A stretch of 18,392 nt of DNA. It comes from Clostridia bacterium (lineage in GTDB: Bacteria; Bacillota; Clostridia; Christensenellales; CAG-1252). The first letter of the stretch is position 1. Each line of letters starts with the position of its first letter. The notes beneath the pieces are model-generated. The model did not search any database and was not told where the DNA came from. It saw only the letters and a list, made by a program, of their open reading frames with translations. Below are positions 1 through 6,319 of the stretch, piece after piece. The stretch lies in assembly GCA_009928745.1 (NCBI GenBank), contig SACC01000005.1, positions 1-18,392 on the forward strand. The letters run 5' to 3'. Made by a program: the position numbers and the translations under genes.

Positions 1-1
1 T

Positions 2-163
2 TTTGTTTTATCAAAATTTGTGTACGAAGTATATGAAGCTGCAAATTGCGTGAAAGACATTCTTGTAGTAGAAGGGGCAGGACACGGCATGTCGCAGACC
101 GTAGACTATCAAAGCTATTGGAATAGGGTATGGGAATTTTTGGAAAGTAAAATAAGGATTTAA
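2..163 (+). CDS. alpha/beta hydrolase, C-terminal fragment (5' end outside window)
   Basis: The first 53 codons of the window are open in frame 2 and end at TAA 161-163. The fragment contains VVEGAGHGMS followed by YWNRVWEFLES. That is the usual end of serine alpha/beta hydrolases: the beta-strand, the GHG loop with the catalytic histidine (residue 28 of the fragment), then the final helix. The nucleophile and acid residues would lie upstream, so substrate cannot be judged. The next gene is convergent. It could be any esterase/lipase-like member of the fold; the fold assignment is fairly safe, the activity is not. Confidence 0.7.
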   Translation, partial: FVLSKFVYEVYEAANCVKDILVVEGAGHGMSQTVDYQSYWNRVWEFLESKIRI

Positions 164-251
164 TACATAAAATTCTTAAAAATAGATGCAGAATATGAGA
201 GTAGGGCTAATAGCAAACAAAATTTACTATTTTTGAAGGCTTTTATGCAAT

Positions 252-278
252 AAAAAACAATATCTCATAGGATTGTTT
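252..278 (-). terminator. weak Rho-independent terminator for the channel gene
   Basis: Read on the minus strand, the arms AAACAAT and ATTGTTT (255-261 and 272-278) enclose a 10-base loop and are followed by a short T-run. It lies about 50 bases past the stop of the leftward channel gene. The stem has one G-C pair, so it is weak. The rest of the 164-326 spacer shows nothing else. Confidence 0.35.
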
Positions 279-326
279 AGAATAAATAAAGCGTATTATC
301 TTTAAATATCTAAGCAAATTACTTAA

Positions 327-2126
327 TTAGTATTTTATCAAAATAAGCTGGTCACCTTCTTTGAACTCAAAAATCTCTGCTTTATCCAAATCTTTACTTA
401 AATACTCAATTTTGTTTTCTTTTATGTAGCCTATCGGCATATATTTTTTCTCTAAAGAATAGAAAAATGAATTGATGAATTCAGCGCGTGAGCTGAAGGT
501 TAAATCCTGATTAATGTCGAGAATTTCCTCGATATTATTAATCTCAATATCCAGTCCTTCGCTCTCATCGTTGTCAATAAGCAGCAATGCGTCATGGAAT
601 TCTTTTGAATTAACATTGCATAAAATCTGGGTGATAATAAGACTTATTAACTGATTGCTGACAACTGCGTTGTTGACATTAAAATCCTGAATGCTCCGCA
701 GATTGGCCGGATCTAGAATCTCGGTGACAAGTGAGACTTTTTCCTTGCTGAATTGGCATTTGTTCAGACTAATTAATGTGCAAAATACATTCTTGTCATA
801 GCACTCCGCCGCGACTCTGTCATCACTTAATATCATAACAATCTTTTTGCCGGACTTTTCTTGCAACTCAGCAATAACCGATATATCATCTATCTTATTA
901 ATTTTCTGCATGGAAAAATATGACTCAGGCTTTCTGCTAAGGTTTTCAATCATATATTTGCTTTTTTTGTTTTCTCCTACAATAAGGAGTGTGGTTTCTT
1001 CTTTTTTGTTAGTTCCATTTAGTTTCAACCGTCTGTCTGTGTAGTAGGGGGATTTCCGTTTAAGCTTTACTTTATTCGCGCTTTCCGCAAGTACAAACAA
1101 GTTTTTCATATTGATGATAGGAACGCTCTCTGTGTAATTGGCTAAATATTCTTCAATCTCACAATTAGCGGTGGGATAAAACTCTTCGCCCTTAAAGGAG
1201 AATAAGTCCATATATACTGCGGCAAGTCTTGGCTGAAAGACTGTTTGAGCAAGAATGTGTCCAAGTTTTCTGTTAAAGGAAAATGAGGAAATGGTTTTGC
1301 CCTTCAAAGTTTTTACCGTTTCTGCAAGGTTCGCAAGCGTCTCTACCGTATTGTGCTCTTCCACTTCTACTACTATATTGCAATTTTTCAACAAGTCAAA
1401 TCCGCCAACCAGCAATAGAAGTTTTATGGCGTTTAAATCGTCATTGCTTAGTATTTCTTCCGTACTACTTAGGATTTTCTCCTCAGCCATAATCATAATG
1501 CTCGACGCTTCGGCTATGCTTATATCTTCAAGCTCGCTGCGCATAAAAGGATCGCCCTGTCGAACTACAAGGGAAACCTTATGTTTCTTAATAATATCCA
1601 TCTGATTGCTCTTGATTTGTTCCTTAACAAAATTCCTATCTTTGCTTGAGAGTATCAGCACCGTAACGCTTTCGCCTTTGTGCATAAGGTCGATAATGAT
1701 TTCTGGCACTTTGCTGTTCCAATTCAGAATAACCATATGGTCTCTTAACATAAGTTTGCCTTTTGCGTTGCCAGTTTTCATAAAATAATCTTTTAGACTA
1801 TTAGTGGTAAGGGCAAGAATTGTACCAGTAAACAGCACGATTTCTATTACGACAACGGTACCTGCCAGCAGTAACAATTTGCTGTTGCCTTCCATATCAA
1901 GAATGGAATTAGGCGAAATCATCCATTTCAAACTGCCGCTAGCAAATGCGTCAATTACATTGCCGTACACTTCGGGAGCAACAATTACAGCGACAATTGC
2001 CGCCACAATCAAGATAACCATATTTAGCAAAAATAGCCATAAGAGCGTCATAATCAATGGTTGCTTATTCATGCTTATTGTTACTTTTGATTGATATTTT
2101 CGATAAAATGCTTTGAGTTTTTCCAT
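327..2126 (-). CDS. CASTOR/POLLUX-like ion channel protein with TrkA-type domains
   Basis: Membrane protein of about 600 residues. Counting from an upstream ATG at 2135, helices lie near residues 27-53 and 86-112. The segment between them (WMISPNSILDMEGN) sits where the pore loop of this family lies. The long cytoplasmic part has two Rossmann-like halves: HMVILNWNSKVPEIIIDL (133-150) with VVRQGDPFMRSELEDISI, and TLLIVGENKKSKYM (382-394) with EILDPANLRSIQ and VSNQLISLIITQI. It ends with FKEGDQLILIKY, a typical RCK-like end. These landmarks match CASTOR/POLLUX (DMI1) relatives, gated cation channels in plants; bacterial members are poorly characterised, so ion and ligand are unknown. I prefer the ATG at 2126, because AGG ends nine bases upstream of it, while the ATG at 2135 directly abuts that AGG. 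It is a single-gene unit with its own promoter. Confidence 0.75.
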   Translation of the reverse strand: MEKLKAFYRKYQSKVTISMNKQPLIMTLLWLFLLNMVILIVAAIVAVIVAPEVYGNVIDAFASGSLKWMISPNSILDMEGNSKLLLLAGTVVVIEIVLFTGTILALTTNSLKDYFMKTGNAKGKLMLRDHMVILNWNSKVPEIIIDLMHKGESVTVLILSSKDRNFVKEQIKSNQMDIIKKHKVSLVVRQGDPFMRSELEDISIAEASSIMIMAEEKILSSTEEILSNDDLNAIKLLLLVGGFDLLKNCNIVVEVEEHNTVETLANLAETVKTLKGKTISSFSFNRKLGHILAQTVFQPRLAAVYMDLFSFKGEEFYPTANCEIEEYLANYTESVPIINMKNLFVLAESANKVKLKRKSPYYTDRRLKLNGTNKKEETTLLIVGENKKSKYMIENLSRKPESYFSMQKINKIDDISVIAELQEKSGKKIVMILSDDRVAAECYDKNVFCTLISLNKCQFSKEKVSLVTEILDPANLRSIQDFNVNNAVVSNQLISLIITQILCNVNSKEFHDALLLIDNDESEGLDIEINNIEEILDINQDLTFSSRAEFINSFFYSLEKKYMPIGYIKENKIEYLSKDLDKAEIFEFKEGDQLILIKY

Positions 2127-2168
2127 AAAATGCATCCTAAAAAATATTTCTTTTTACTCTTTAGGCAT

Positions 2169-2197
2169 ATTATATCAATAAATAATAAGAAAGACAA
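2169..2197 (-). promoter_or_regulatory. promoter of the channel gene
   Basis: On the minus strand, TTGTCT (plus-strand 2192-2197) and TATAAT (2169-2174) are separated by exactly 17 bases. A start near 2162 gives a leader of roughly 35 bases to the ATG at 2126. It is divergent from the promoter of the leucine-rich-repeat gene, about 130 bases away. Confidence 0.6.
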
Positions 2198-2300
2198 TAA
2201 TTATAAGGTCGGTGCGGTAATAAGCAGAAAAATCGCCCCTATTACTATCTACTATGGATTAAATGCAATTAAGGAATTATTAAAATTGATTATTTAACCG

Positions 2301-2329
2301 TTGCATAAGGTAATGATTTGCAGTATAAT
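2301..2329 (+). promoter_or_regulatory. promoter of the leucine-rich-repeat lipoprotein gene
   Basis: TTGCAT (2301-2306), a 17-base spacer and a perfect TATAAT (2324-2329) form a good sigma-A promoter. The start would be near 2336. The ribosome site GGAG (2351-2354) and ATG 2361 follow, giving a short leader of about 25 bases. Confidence 0.7.
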
Positions 2330-2360
2330 AATATCGTAATTATATGTTCGGGAGTGGGAA

Positions 2361-4040
2361 ATGAAAAAAGCAATAAGAATAATTGTTTTAACTCTTATAA
2401 TAGCTTTGCTATCAATAATTGTTGCGGCATGCGCAACTGTAGATCATACGCTTAATTTTGATGTGGACGGCGATATCTATTACACCTTAACACCAGGAGA
2501 CAAGGAAGTTATATCTTTACCAGACGCCCCGCATAAAGAAGGATATGAGTTCATAGGATGGTTCTTTGATAAAGATGTATGGAATCAACCTTTTACTAAA
2601 GCTTCGTTTTTGAATGCGCCAATATCAAGCGATATGACAGTTTATGCGATGTGGTTGCCCGAAGAAAAACATTCTGTAACTTTTATAACCAACGGCGGAA
2701 CATGGTTAAGTCCAGTGGAAGCAAGTAAAATAGAAACTAATCCAATAACATCAAGAGATTTCAGAACATTTATTGGCTGGTATGCAGAGTCAAACCTGAA
2801 TGAATCAACAAAGGTAGAATTCCCGCTACAATTAACTGATGATATTACATTATATGCTAAATGGTCTGATGCTACGGCGTCTGAATACCTAAGCCTATAT
2901 TTCGCAACCTCAACCAACTCCTATGTTGTTATAGGATATTTTGGATCAGAAACCTCGATTATTATTCCGTCCACATATAGAGGATTTCCAGTAACTTCAA
3001 TTGGGGACAACGCATTTTTGAATAAGTCATCAATAGAAGAAGTAATAATACCTGACAGCGTTACACATATTGGATATTTGGCATTCAGCGGGACATCTTG
3101 GTATAATAATCAACTCGATGGACTAGTATATGCCGGAAAAACAGCTTATAAATATAAAGGCAAAATGCCTTCAGATACCTCGATTGAATTATTATCCGAT
3201 ACCAAAAGTATCAGTTCGAATGCCTTTTTTAACTGTCCCGGACTTATCTCAATCACAATTCCCGACAGCGTGGAGAGAATTGGCGATTTTGCCTTCTCCT
3301 GGTGCGCTGGACTTACCTCAATCGCTATCCCCGATAGCGTGACCAGTATCGGCAGTAATGCTTTTTTATACTGCAGTGGACTTGTTTTAATCGCAATCCC
3401 CGAGAGCGTTACATATATTGGAGATTCTGCGTTCGCTGAATGTAGCGGACTGACTGCTATAACAGTTGATGTATGTAATCCGATATTCAAAAGCGAAAAT
3501 AATTGTTTGATTGAAGTATTAACAAACAAATTGATTCTTGGTTGTAATAATAGCATTATTCCCGATGGCGTGACAAGTATTGGCGATTCAGCATTCCGTG
3601 AATGCAACGGGCTAACCGCAATAATTATTCCGGACACTGTGACAAATATCGGTAGATATGCATTCTATGGATGCAATGGGATTACTTCTATAATAATCCC
3701 AGATATAGTAACTACGATCGGTGACCACGCGTTCTCTGAATGTAGCGGATTAACCGCATTTATTATCCCCAATAGCGTGAAGAGTATCGGAAACTATGCG
3801 TTTTCATATTGCCACGGATTGACTTCTATAACAATCCCCAAGAGTGTAATTAGCATAGGGAATGGCGCATTTTATAAGTGCAGCGGGCTAACATCGGTTG
3901 TTTTTATTGTTACATCCTGGTATCGAGCCGATTCTCCATGGTTTGATACAGGAACAACAGTCACCGCCCAAAACCCAATCACCAACGCGACAAGTCTAGT
4001 AAACAATTGCGGCTATCGGTATTGGAGATATGATAATTAA
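2361..4040 (+). CDS. surface lipoprotein with InlB-type repeats and BspA-like leucine-rich repeats
   Basis: 559 residues. A lipoprotein signal peptide ends in IVAAC (lipidated Cys24). Two Listeria-Bacteroides (InlB B-type) repeats follow, about 30-99 (GYEFIGWFFD, TVYAMW) and 103-168 (TFIGWYAE, ITLYAKW). From about 175 there are about eleven BspA/LRR_5 units of 23 residues of the form IGxxAFxxCxGLTxIxIPDSVTS. They are interrupted twice by family-typical loops: 248-283 (WYNNQLDG, YAGKTAYKYKG) and 371-404 (NPIFKSENNCLIE, LILGCNNSIIPDG). The C-terminus ends YWRYDN with no sortase signal or membrane anchor, so the protein should be held outside the membrane by its lipid. Such proteins usually bind other proteins or host matrix; the ligand here is unknown. 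The start is fixed by GGAG six bases upstream and by the signal peptide. Two unrelated lipoprotein genes follow. Confidence 0.85.
   Translation: MKKAIRIIVLTLIIALLSIIVAACATVDHTLNFDVDGDIYYTLTPGDKEVISLPDAPHKEGYEFIGWFFDKDVWNQPFTKASFLNAPISSDMTVYAMWLPEEKHSVTFITNGGTWLSPVEASKIETNPITSRDFRTFIGWYAESNLNESTKVEFPLQLTDDITLYAKWSDATASEYLSLYFATSTNSYVVIGYFGSETSIIIPSTYRGFPVTSIGDNAFLNKSSIEEVIIPDSVTHIGYLAFSGTSWYNNQLDGLVYAGKTAYKYKGKMPSDTSIELLSDTKSISSNAFFNCPGLISITIPDSVERIGDFAFSWCAGLTSIAIPDSVTSIGSNAFLYCSGLVLIAIPESVTYIGDSAFAECSGLTAITVDVCNPIFKSENNCLIEVLTNKLILGCNNSIIPDGVTSIGDSAFRECNGLTAIIIPDTVTNIGRYAFYGCNGITSIIIPDIVTTIGDHAFSECSGLTAFIIPNSVKSIGNYAFSYCHGLTSITIPKSVISIGNGAFYKCSGLTSVVFIVTSWYRADSPWFDTGTTVTAQNPITNATSLVNNCGYRYWRYDN
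2995..3900 (+). repeat. tandem 69-base leucine-rich-repeat coding units
   Basis: About eleven diverged 69-base units encode the 23-residue BspA-type repeats (consensus IGxxAF...IPDSV), with two longer inserts. The clearest runs are 3210-3450 and 3562-3900. Near-identical phrases such as GGACTTACCTCAATCGC recur, so copy-number change by recombination is possible. Confidence 0.7.
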
Positions 4041-4121
4041 ACAGATAATATTCCATTCTGTCGTGCTATATACCCTTACGATACTGCATAATTTATGCTA
4101 TTATATATAAAGGGGACTTTG

Positions 4122-4784
4122 ATGATTTTGGTTAAAAATGTTAAATATCGTATATTGATTATTTTATTTTGCCTAATATTAATCCTGGGCGGCTGTTCAA
4201 ATAAAGGAGAGTTTAAAACAAATTTTTGCTATCCCACAACGGATAACCATACCAAAGCCAGCAATAATGAAATCGTCTGCGATGTAGTAAGTAATAAATC
4301 GCAATTTGATATCAATCAAGTAACAATGGATTTTTATTTCGGTTACATAACCGATTATTCATACGGATTTTGTGAAGAAGGATATCCTACGTATTTTTTC
4401 CAATGTATAGCATTATATTTTCAAAGAATAGTACCTAACCAAGAAGCTTTTTTTAGCGGAAATCTGATATTCGACGATTATCAAAGCATGGAAAACACAT
4501 ATTTTATAAAAGAATTGTCTTATAATGATTTTTATCTGGAGCAATACGGCGTGACAAAAACAAAAAAGTTGTATAAGAGAAAACTAACTTATACTCATAA
4601 TGAAAGTATAACCGTGCCAAAAGAGATGTTTACTGGGGAAAACGGCAAATTCGCCGTTGTTGTTCGCGCAGTATACAGAAATGAATTAACCGGACAATAT
4701 GCTTTATCCAATGCCGGATTAGTAAAATTACACTATAAAGTTCTAGATGAAAATACTGTCAAACTGGCATTATTTGAACTTTAG
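4122..4784 (+). CDS. tandem-paralogue lipoprotein of unknown function, copy 1
   Basis: 220 residues from ATG 4122. This start has GGGGA six bases upstream and gives a clean lipoprotein signal ending LILGGC (Cys25); the in-frame ATG at 4095 would add nine residues ahead of the signal with no ribosome site. The mature part is polar and rich in aromatics, with landmarks TNFCYPTTDNHTKAS, CDVVSNKSQFDI, VTMDFYFGY, QCIALYFQRIVP and FAVVVRAVY...TGQYALSNAG. I recognise no family. The alternating hydrophobic pattern suggests a beta-sandwich-like extracellular domain, which is inference. It follows the leucine-rich-repeat lipoprotein by 81 bases and is followed after 9 bases by its paralogue, so the pair should be co-transcribed. 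Confidence 0.75.
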   Translation: MILVKNVKYRILIILFCLILILGGCSNKGEFKTNFCYPTTDNHTKASNNEIVCDVVSNKSQFDINQVTMDFYFGYITDYSYGFCEEGYPTYFFQCIALYFQRIVPNQEAFFSGNLIFDDYQSMENTYFIKELSYNDFYLEQYGVTKTKKLYKRKLTYTHNESITVPKEMFTGENGKFAVVVRAVYRNELTGQYALSNAGLVKLHYKVLDENTVKLALFEL

Positions 4785-4793
4785 GTAACTGCA

Positions 4794-5483
4794 ATGAATT
4801 GGGCGAAAAATATTAAAACGGCAATATTAATAATCTTATGTCTGACTTTAATTTTGGACGGATGTTGCAAGGAGTATGGGTTCAAAACAAATTTTTGCTA
4901 TCCCACAACGGATAACCATACCAAAGCCAGCAGTAATGAATTAGTCTGCGATGTAGTAAGCAATAAATCGCTATTTGATATAAGTCAAGTAACAATGGAT
5001 TTTTATTTTGGTTATTTGACCGCTTATTCATACGGCTTTAGTGAAGAAGAATATGAATCTGAATATACTGAAAATAAATTTACTACTCATTATTTTCAAT
5101 GTATCGCTTTGTATTTTCAAAGAATAGTGCCTGACCAAGAAGCTTTTTTCAGCGGAACTTTGATATACGACAATTATCAAAACATAGAAAATACCTTTAT
5201 TGTAAAGGAATTTACATATGATGATTTTTACAATGAAGACTATGGCGTAACAGAAACAAAAAAGCTTTATAAAAGAGAACTGACTTATTCTCATTATGAA
5301 AGTTTTACTATACCGTCAGAAATATTTGTCGGTGAAAAAGGCTATTTTGCCTTTGTTGTTCGCGCAGTATACCAAGATCAGTCCTCAGAAAAATACTTTT
5401 TGTCAAGAGCTGGGCTATTAAAAATGTATTATAAATTTATTGATGAGAATGTCGTCGAATTATTATTGTCTGAATTACAATAA
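4794..5483 (+). CDS. tandem-paralogue lipoprotein of unknown function, copy 2
   Basis: 229 residues, homologous along its whole length to the gene just upstream. The signal peptide ends LILDGC (Cys24). AGG overlapping the previous stop lies eight bases before ATG 4794, so translation is probably coupled. It keeps TNFCYPTTDNHTKAS, VTMDFYFGY, QCIALYFQRIVPDQEAFFSG and FVVRAVY. It has about eight extra residues after the FSEEE segment (EYESEYTEN region). The signal peptides and C-terminal halves have diverged, while a 49-base block near the 5' end is identical between the copies. Function is unknown; export and lipidation are the only safe statements. Confidence 0.75.
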   Translation: MNWAKNIKTAILIILCLTLILDGCCKEYGFKTNFCYPTTDNHTKASSNELVCDVVSNKSLFDISQVTMDFYFGYLTAYSYGFSEEEYESEYTENKFTTHYFQCIALYFQRIVPDQEAFFSGTLIYDNYQNIENTFIVKEFTYDDFYNEDYGVTETKKLYKRELTYSHYESFTIPSEIFVGEKGYFAFVVRAVYQDQSSEKYFLSRAGLLKMYYKFIDENVVELLLSELQ

Positions 5484-5502
5484 TAATGCTAACCTCTAGT
5501 AA

Positions 5503-5643
5503 GTAAAATGTTTTTTGTATAACAATGGCAATGTTGTAGGAGTTACTGGACAATATTCTTTAGGTAGAGTGGGCTGTATATATTTATATTATAAGCTTAT
5601 TGACGATAATACAGTTAAATTGTCATTATCTGAAATAAATTGA
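5503..5643 (+). pseudogene. C-terminal remnant of a third lipoprotein copy
   Basis: After the second paralogue, an open stretch with no start codon or ribosome site runs to TGA 5641-5643. It encodes TGQYSLGRVG followed by LYYKLIDDNTVKLSLSEIN. This aligns with the C-terminus of copy 1 (TGQYALSNAG, HYKVLDENTVKLALFEL), with 17 identities in the last 31 aligned residues. A stop (TAA 5500-5502) lies directly upstream in frame, and the N-terminal three quarters and signal peptide are absent. It is a truncated third member of the tandem family and not an expressed gene. Confidence 0.75.
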
Positions 5644-5746
5644 AATATTTGTATAAGTCTTTTGTAATTCTGTAACATATAGAGTTTAGAATTATTTGTA
5701 CTTAACACCGTTGTATTCTAATATAATCTAATCATATCTTAAATGA

Positions 5747-5780
5747 AAGAAAACTCCAACAAATCAAGATAATGTTGGAG
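5747..5780 (-). terminator. Rho-independent terminator downstream of the tRNA pseudogene
   Basis: Arms CTCCAAC (5754-5760) and GTTGGAG (5774-5780) pair perfectly over seven bases around a 13-base loop. On the minus strand they are followed by TTTTC. It lies 9 bases beyond the 3' end of the tRNA-like pseudogene. Confidence 0.6.
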
Positions 5781-5789
5781 CTTCCAAGA

Positions 5790-5866
<77 letters not shown>

Positions 5867-5935
5867 TTAAGACCTCTCAGAGCAAATTCACATGTTTCCG
5901 TAATGAAAAGCTATTAAACAATCTTCTACTAAGTA

Positions 5936-5963
5936 AACAAAAAGGACTGCTCGTACAGTCCTT
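5936..5963 (-). terminator. Rho-independent terminator of tRNA-Arg
   Basis: Arms AAGGACTG (5942-5949) and CAGTCCTT (5956-5963) form a perfect eight-pair stem with a six-base loop. On the minus strand it is followed by a run of five T, four bases beyond the encoded CCA of the tRNA. Confidence 0.85.
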
Positions 5964-5966
5964 ATA

Positions 5967-6043
5967 TGGTGTTCCTGGCGGGAATTGAACCCACGACCTT
6001 TCACTTAGGAGGCGAACGCTCTATCCAACTGAGCTACAGAAAC
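5967..6043 (-). tRNA. tRNA-Arg (anticodon CCT)
   Basis: A complete 77-base cloverleaf lies on the minus strand. Acceptor GTTTCTG pairs with CAGGAAC (one G-T), the D arm is GCTC...GAGC, and the anticodon stem TTCGC/GTGAA has loop CTCCTAA, which gives anticodon CCT for AGG codons. The T arm is GTGGG/CCCGC with loop TTCAATT, and CCA is encoded (5967-5969). It has its own promoter upstream and terminator downstream, so it is a single-gene unit. Confidence 0.93.
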
Positions 6044-6087
6044 ACAACAATAAACTATCTACTCTTTTGTCCTATTTTCGCATAATT

Positions 6088-6116
6088 ATAATACCATACA
6101 ACTGTCGTTATAGCAA
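6088..6116 (-). promoter_or_regulatory. promoter of tRNA-Arg
   Basis: On the minus strand, TTGCTA (plus-strand 6111-6116) and TATTAT (6088-6093) are spaced by 17 bases, placing the start about 38 bases before the tRNA 5' end. An overlapping TATAAT is three bases further on but would need a 20-base spacer. Confidence 0.6.
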
Positions 6117-6151
6117 ATGTTTTGTTGCTTGTAAGGTGCGGCGCAAAACAT
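6117..6151. repeat. inverted repeat in the tRNA-peptidase spacer
   Basis: ATGTTTTG (6117-6124) and CAAAACAT (6144-6151) are perfect eight-base inverted arms around 19 bases, with TTT following on the plus strand. No complete rightward gene ends nearby, so a terminator role is doubtful. It touches the -35 of the tRNA promoter. The rest of the 6044-6319 spacer holds only the two promoters and the short hairpin before the peptidase gene. Confidence 0.35.
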
Positions 6152-6228
6152 TTTGGTGAAAATTAGCTTGACGGGTTAGTTTTTTATTATTTTTCGCTTA
6201 ATAATTTATAAGTCTAGCCGTATTGGTG

Positions 6229-6257
6229 TTGCTGACACGATTATTTTGTGATATTAT
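6229..6257 (+). promoter_or_regulatory. promoter of the oligoendopeptidase gene
   Basis: TTGCTG (6229-6234), a 17-base spacer and TATTAT (6252-6257) preceded by TGA, an extended -10 element. The leader would be about 55 bases. It includes the hairpin CTGAAA-TGGA-TTTCAG (6290-6305) just before the ribosome site AGGAGG (6308-6313). Confidence 0.6.
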
Positions 6258-6319
6258 GAATAAAATGTTGCATAAGTGGCGTTGTAAAGCTGAAATGGAT
6301 TTCAGTCAGGAGGTTAAGA

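Noticed and set aside
2091..2297. Rightward 68-codon open frame between the divergent genes
   Set aside because: It overlaps the 5' end of the channel gene and its promoter, has no ribosome site, and its low-complexity AT-rich composition is typical of chance frames.
3146..3637. Leftward 163-codon open frame inside the leucine-rich-repeat gene
   Set aside because: It is the antisense shadow of the repeats, and its apparent repeats mirror the sense repeats. No start signal.
3200..3900. Regular 69-base repeats as a possible CRISPR array
   Set aside because: The units are coding throughout, keep frame, have no unique spacers and encode BspA-type leucine-rich repeats.
4076..4104. Possible promoter TTACGA-N17-TATTAT before the first orphan lipoprotein
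   Set aside because: The -35 matches poorly, and the start would fall at the ribosome site, leaving almost no leader. Read-through from the upstream gene is as likely.
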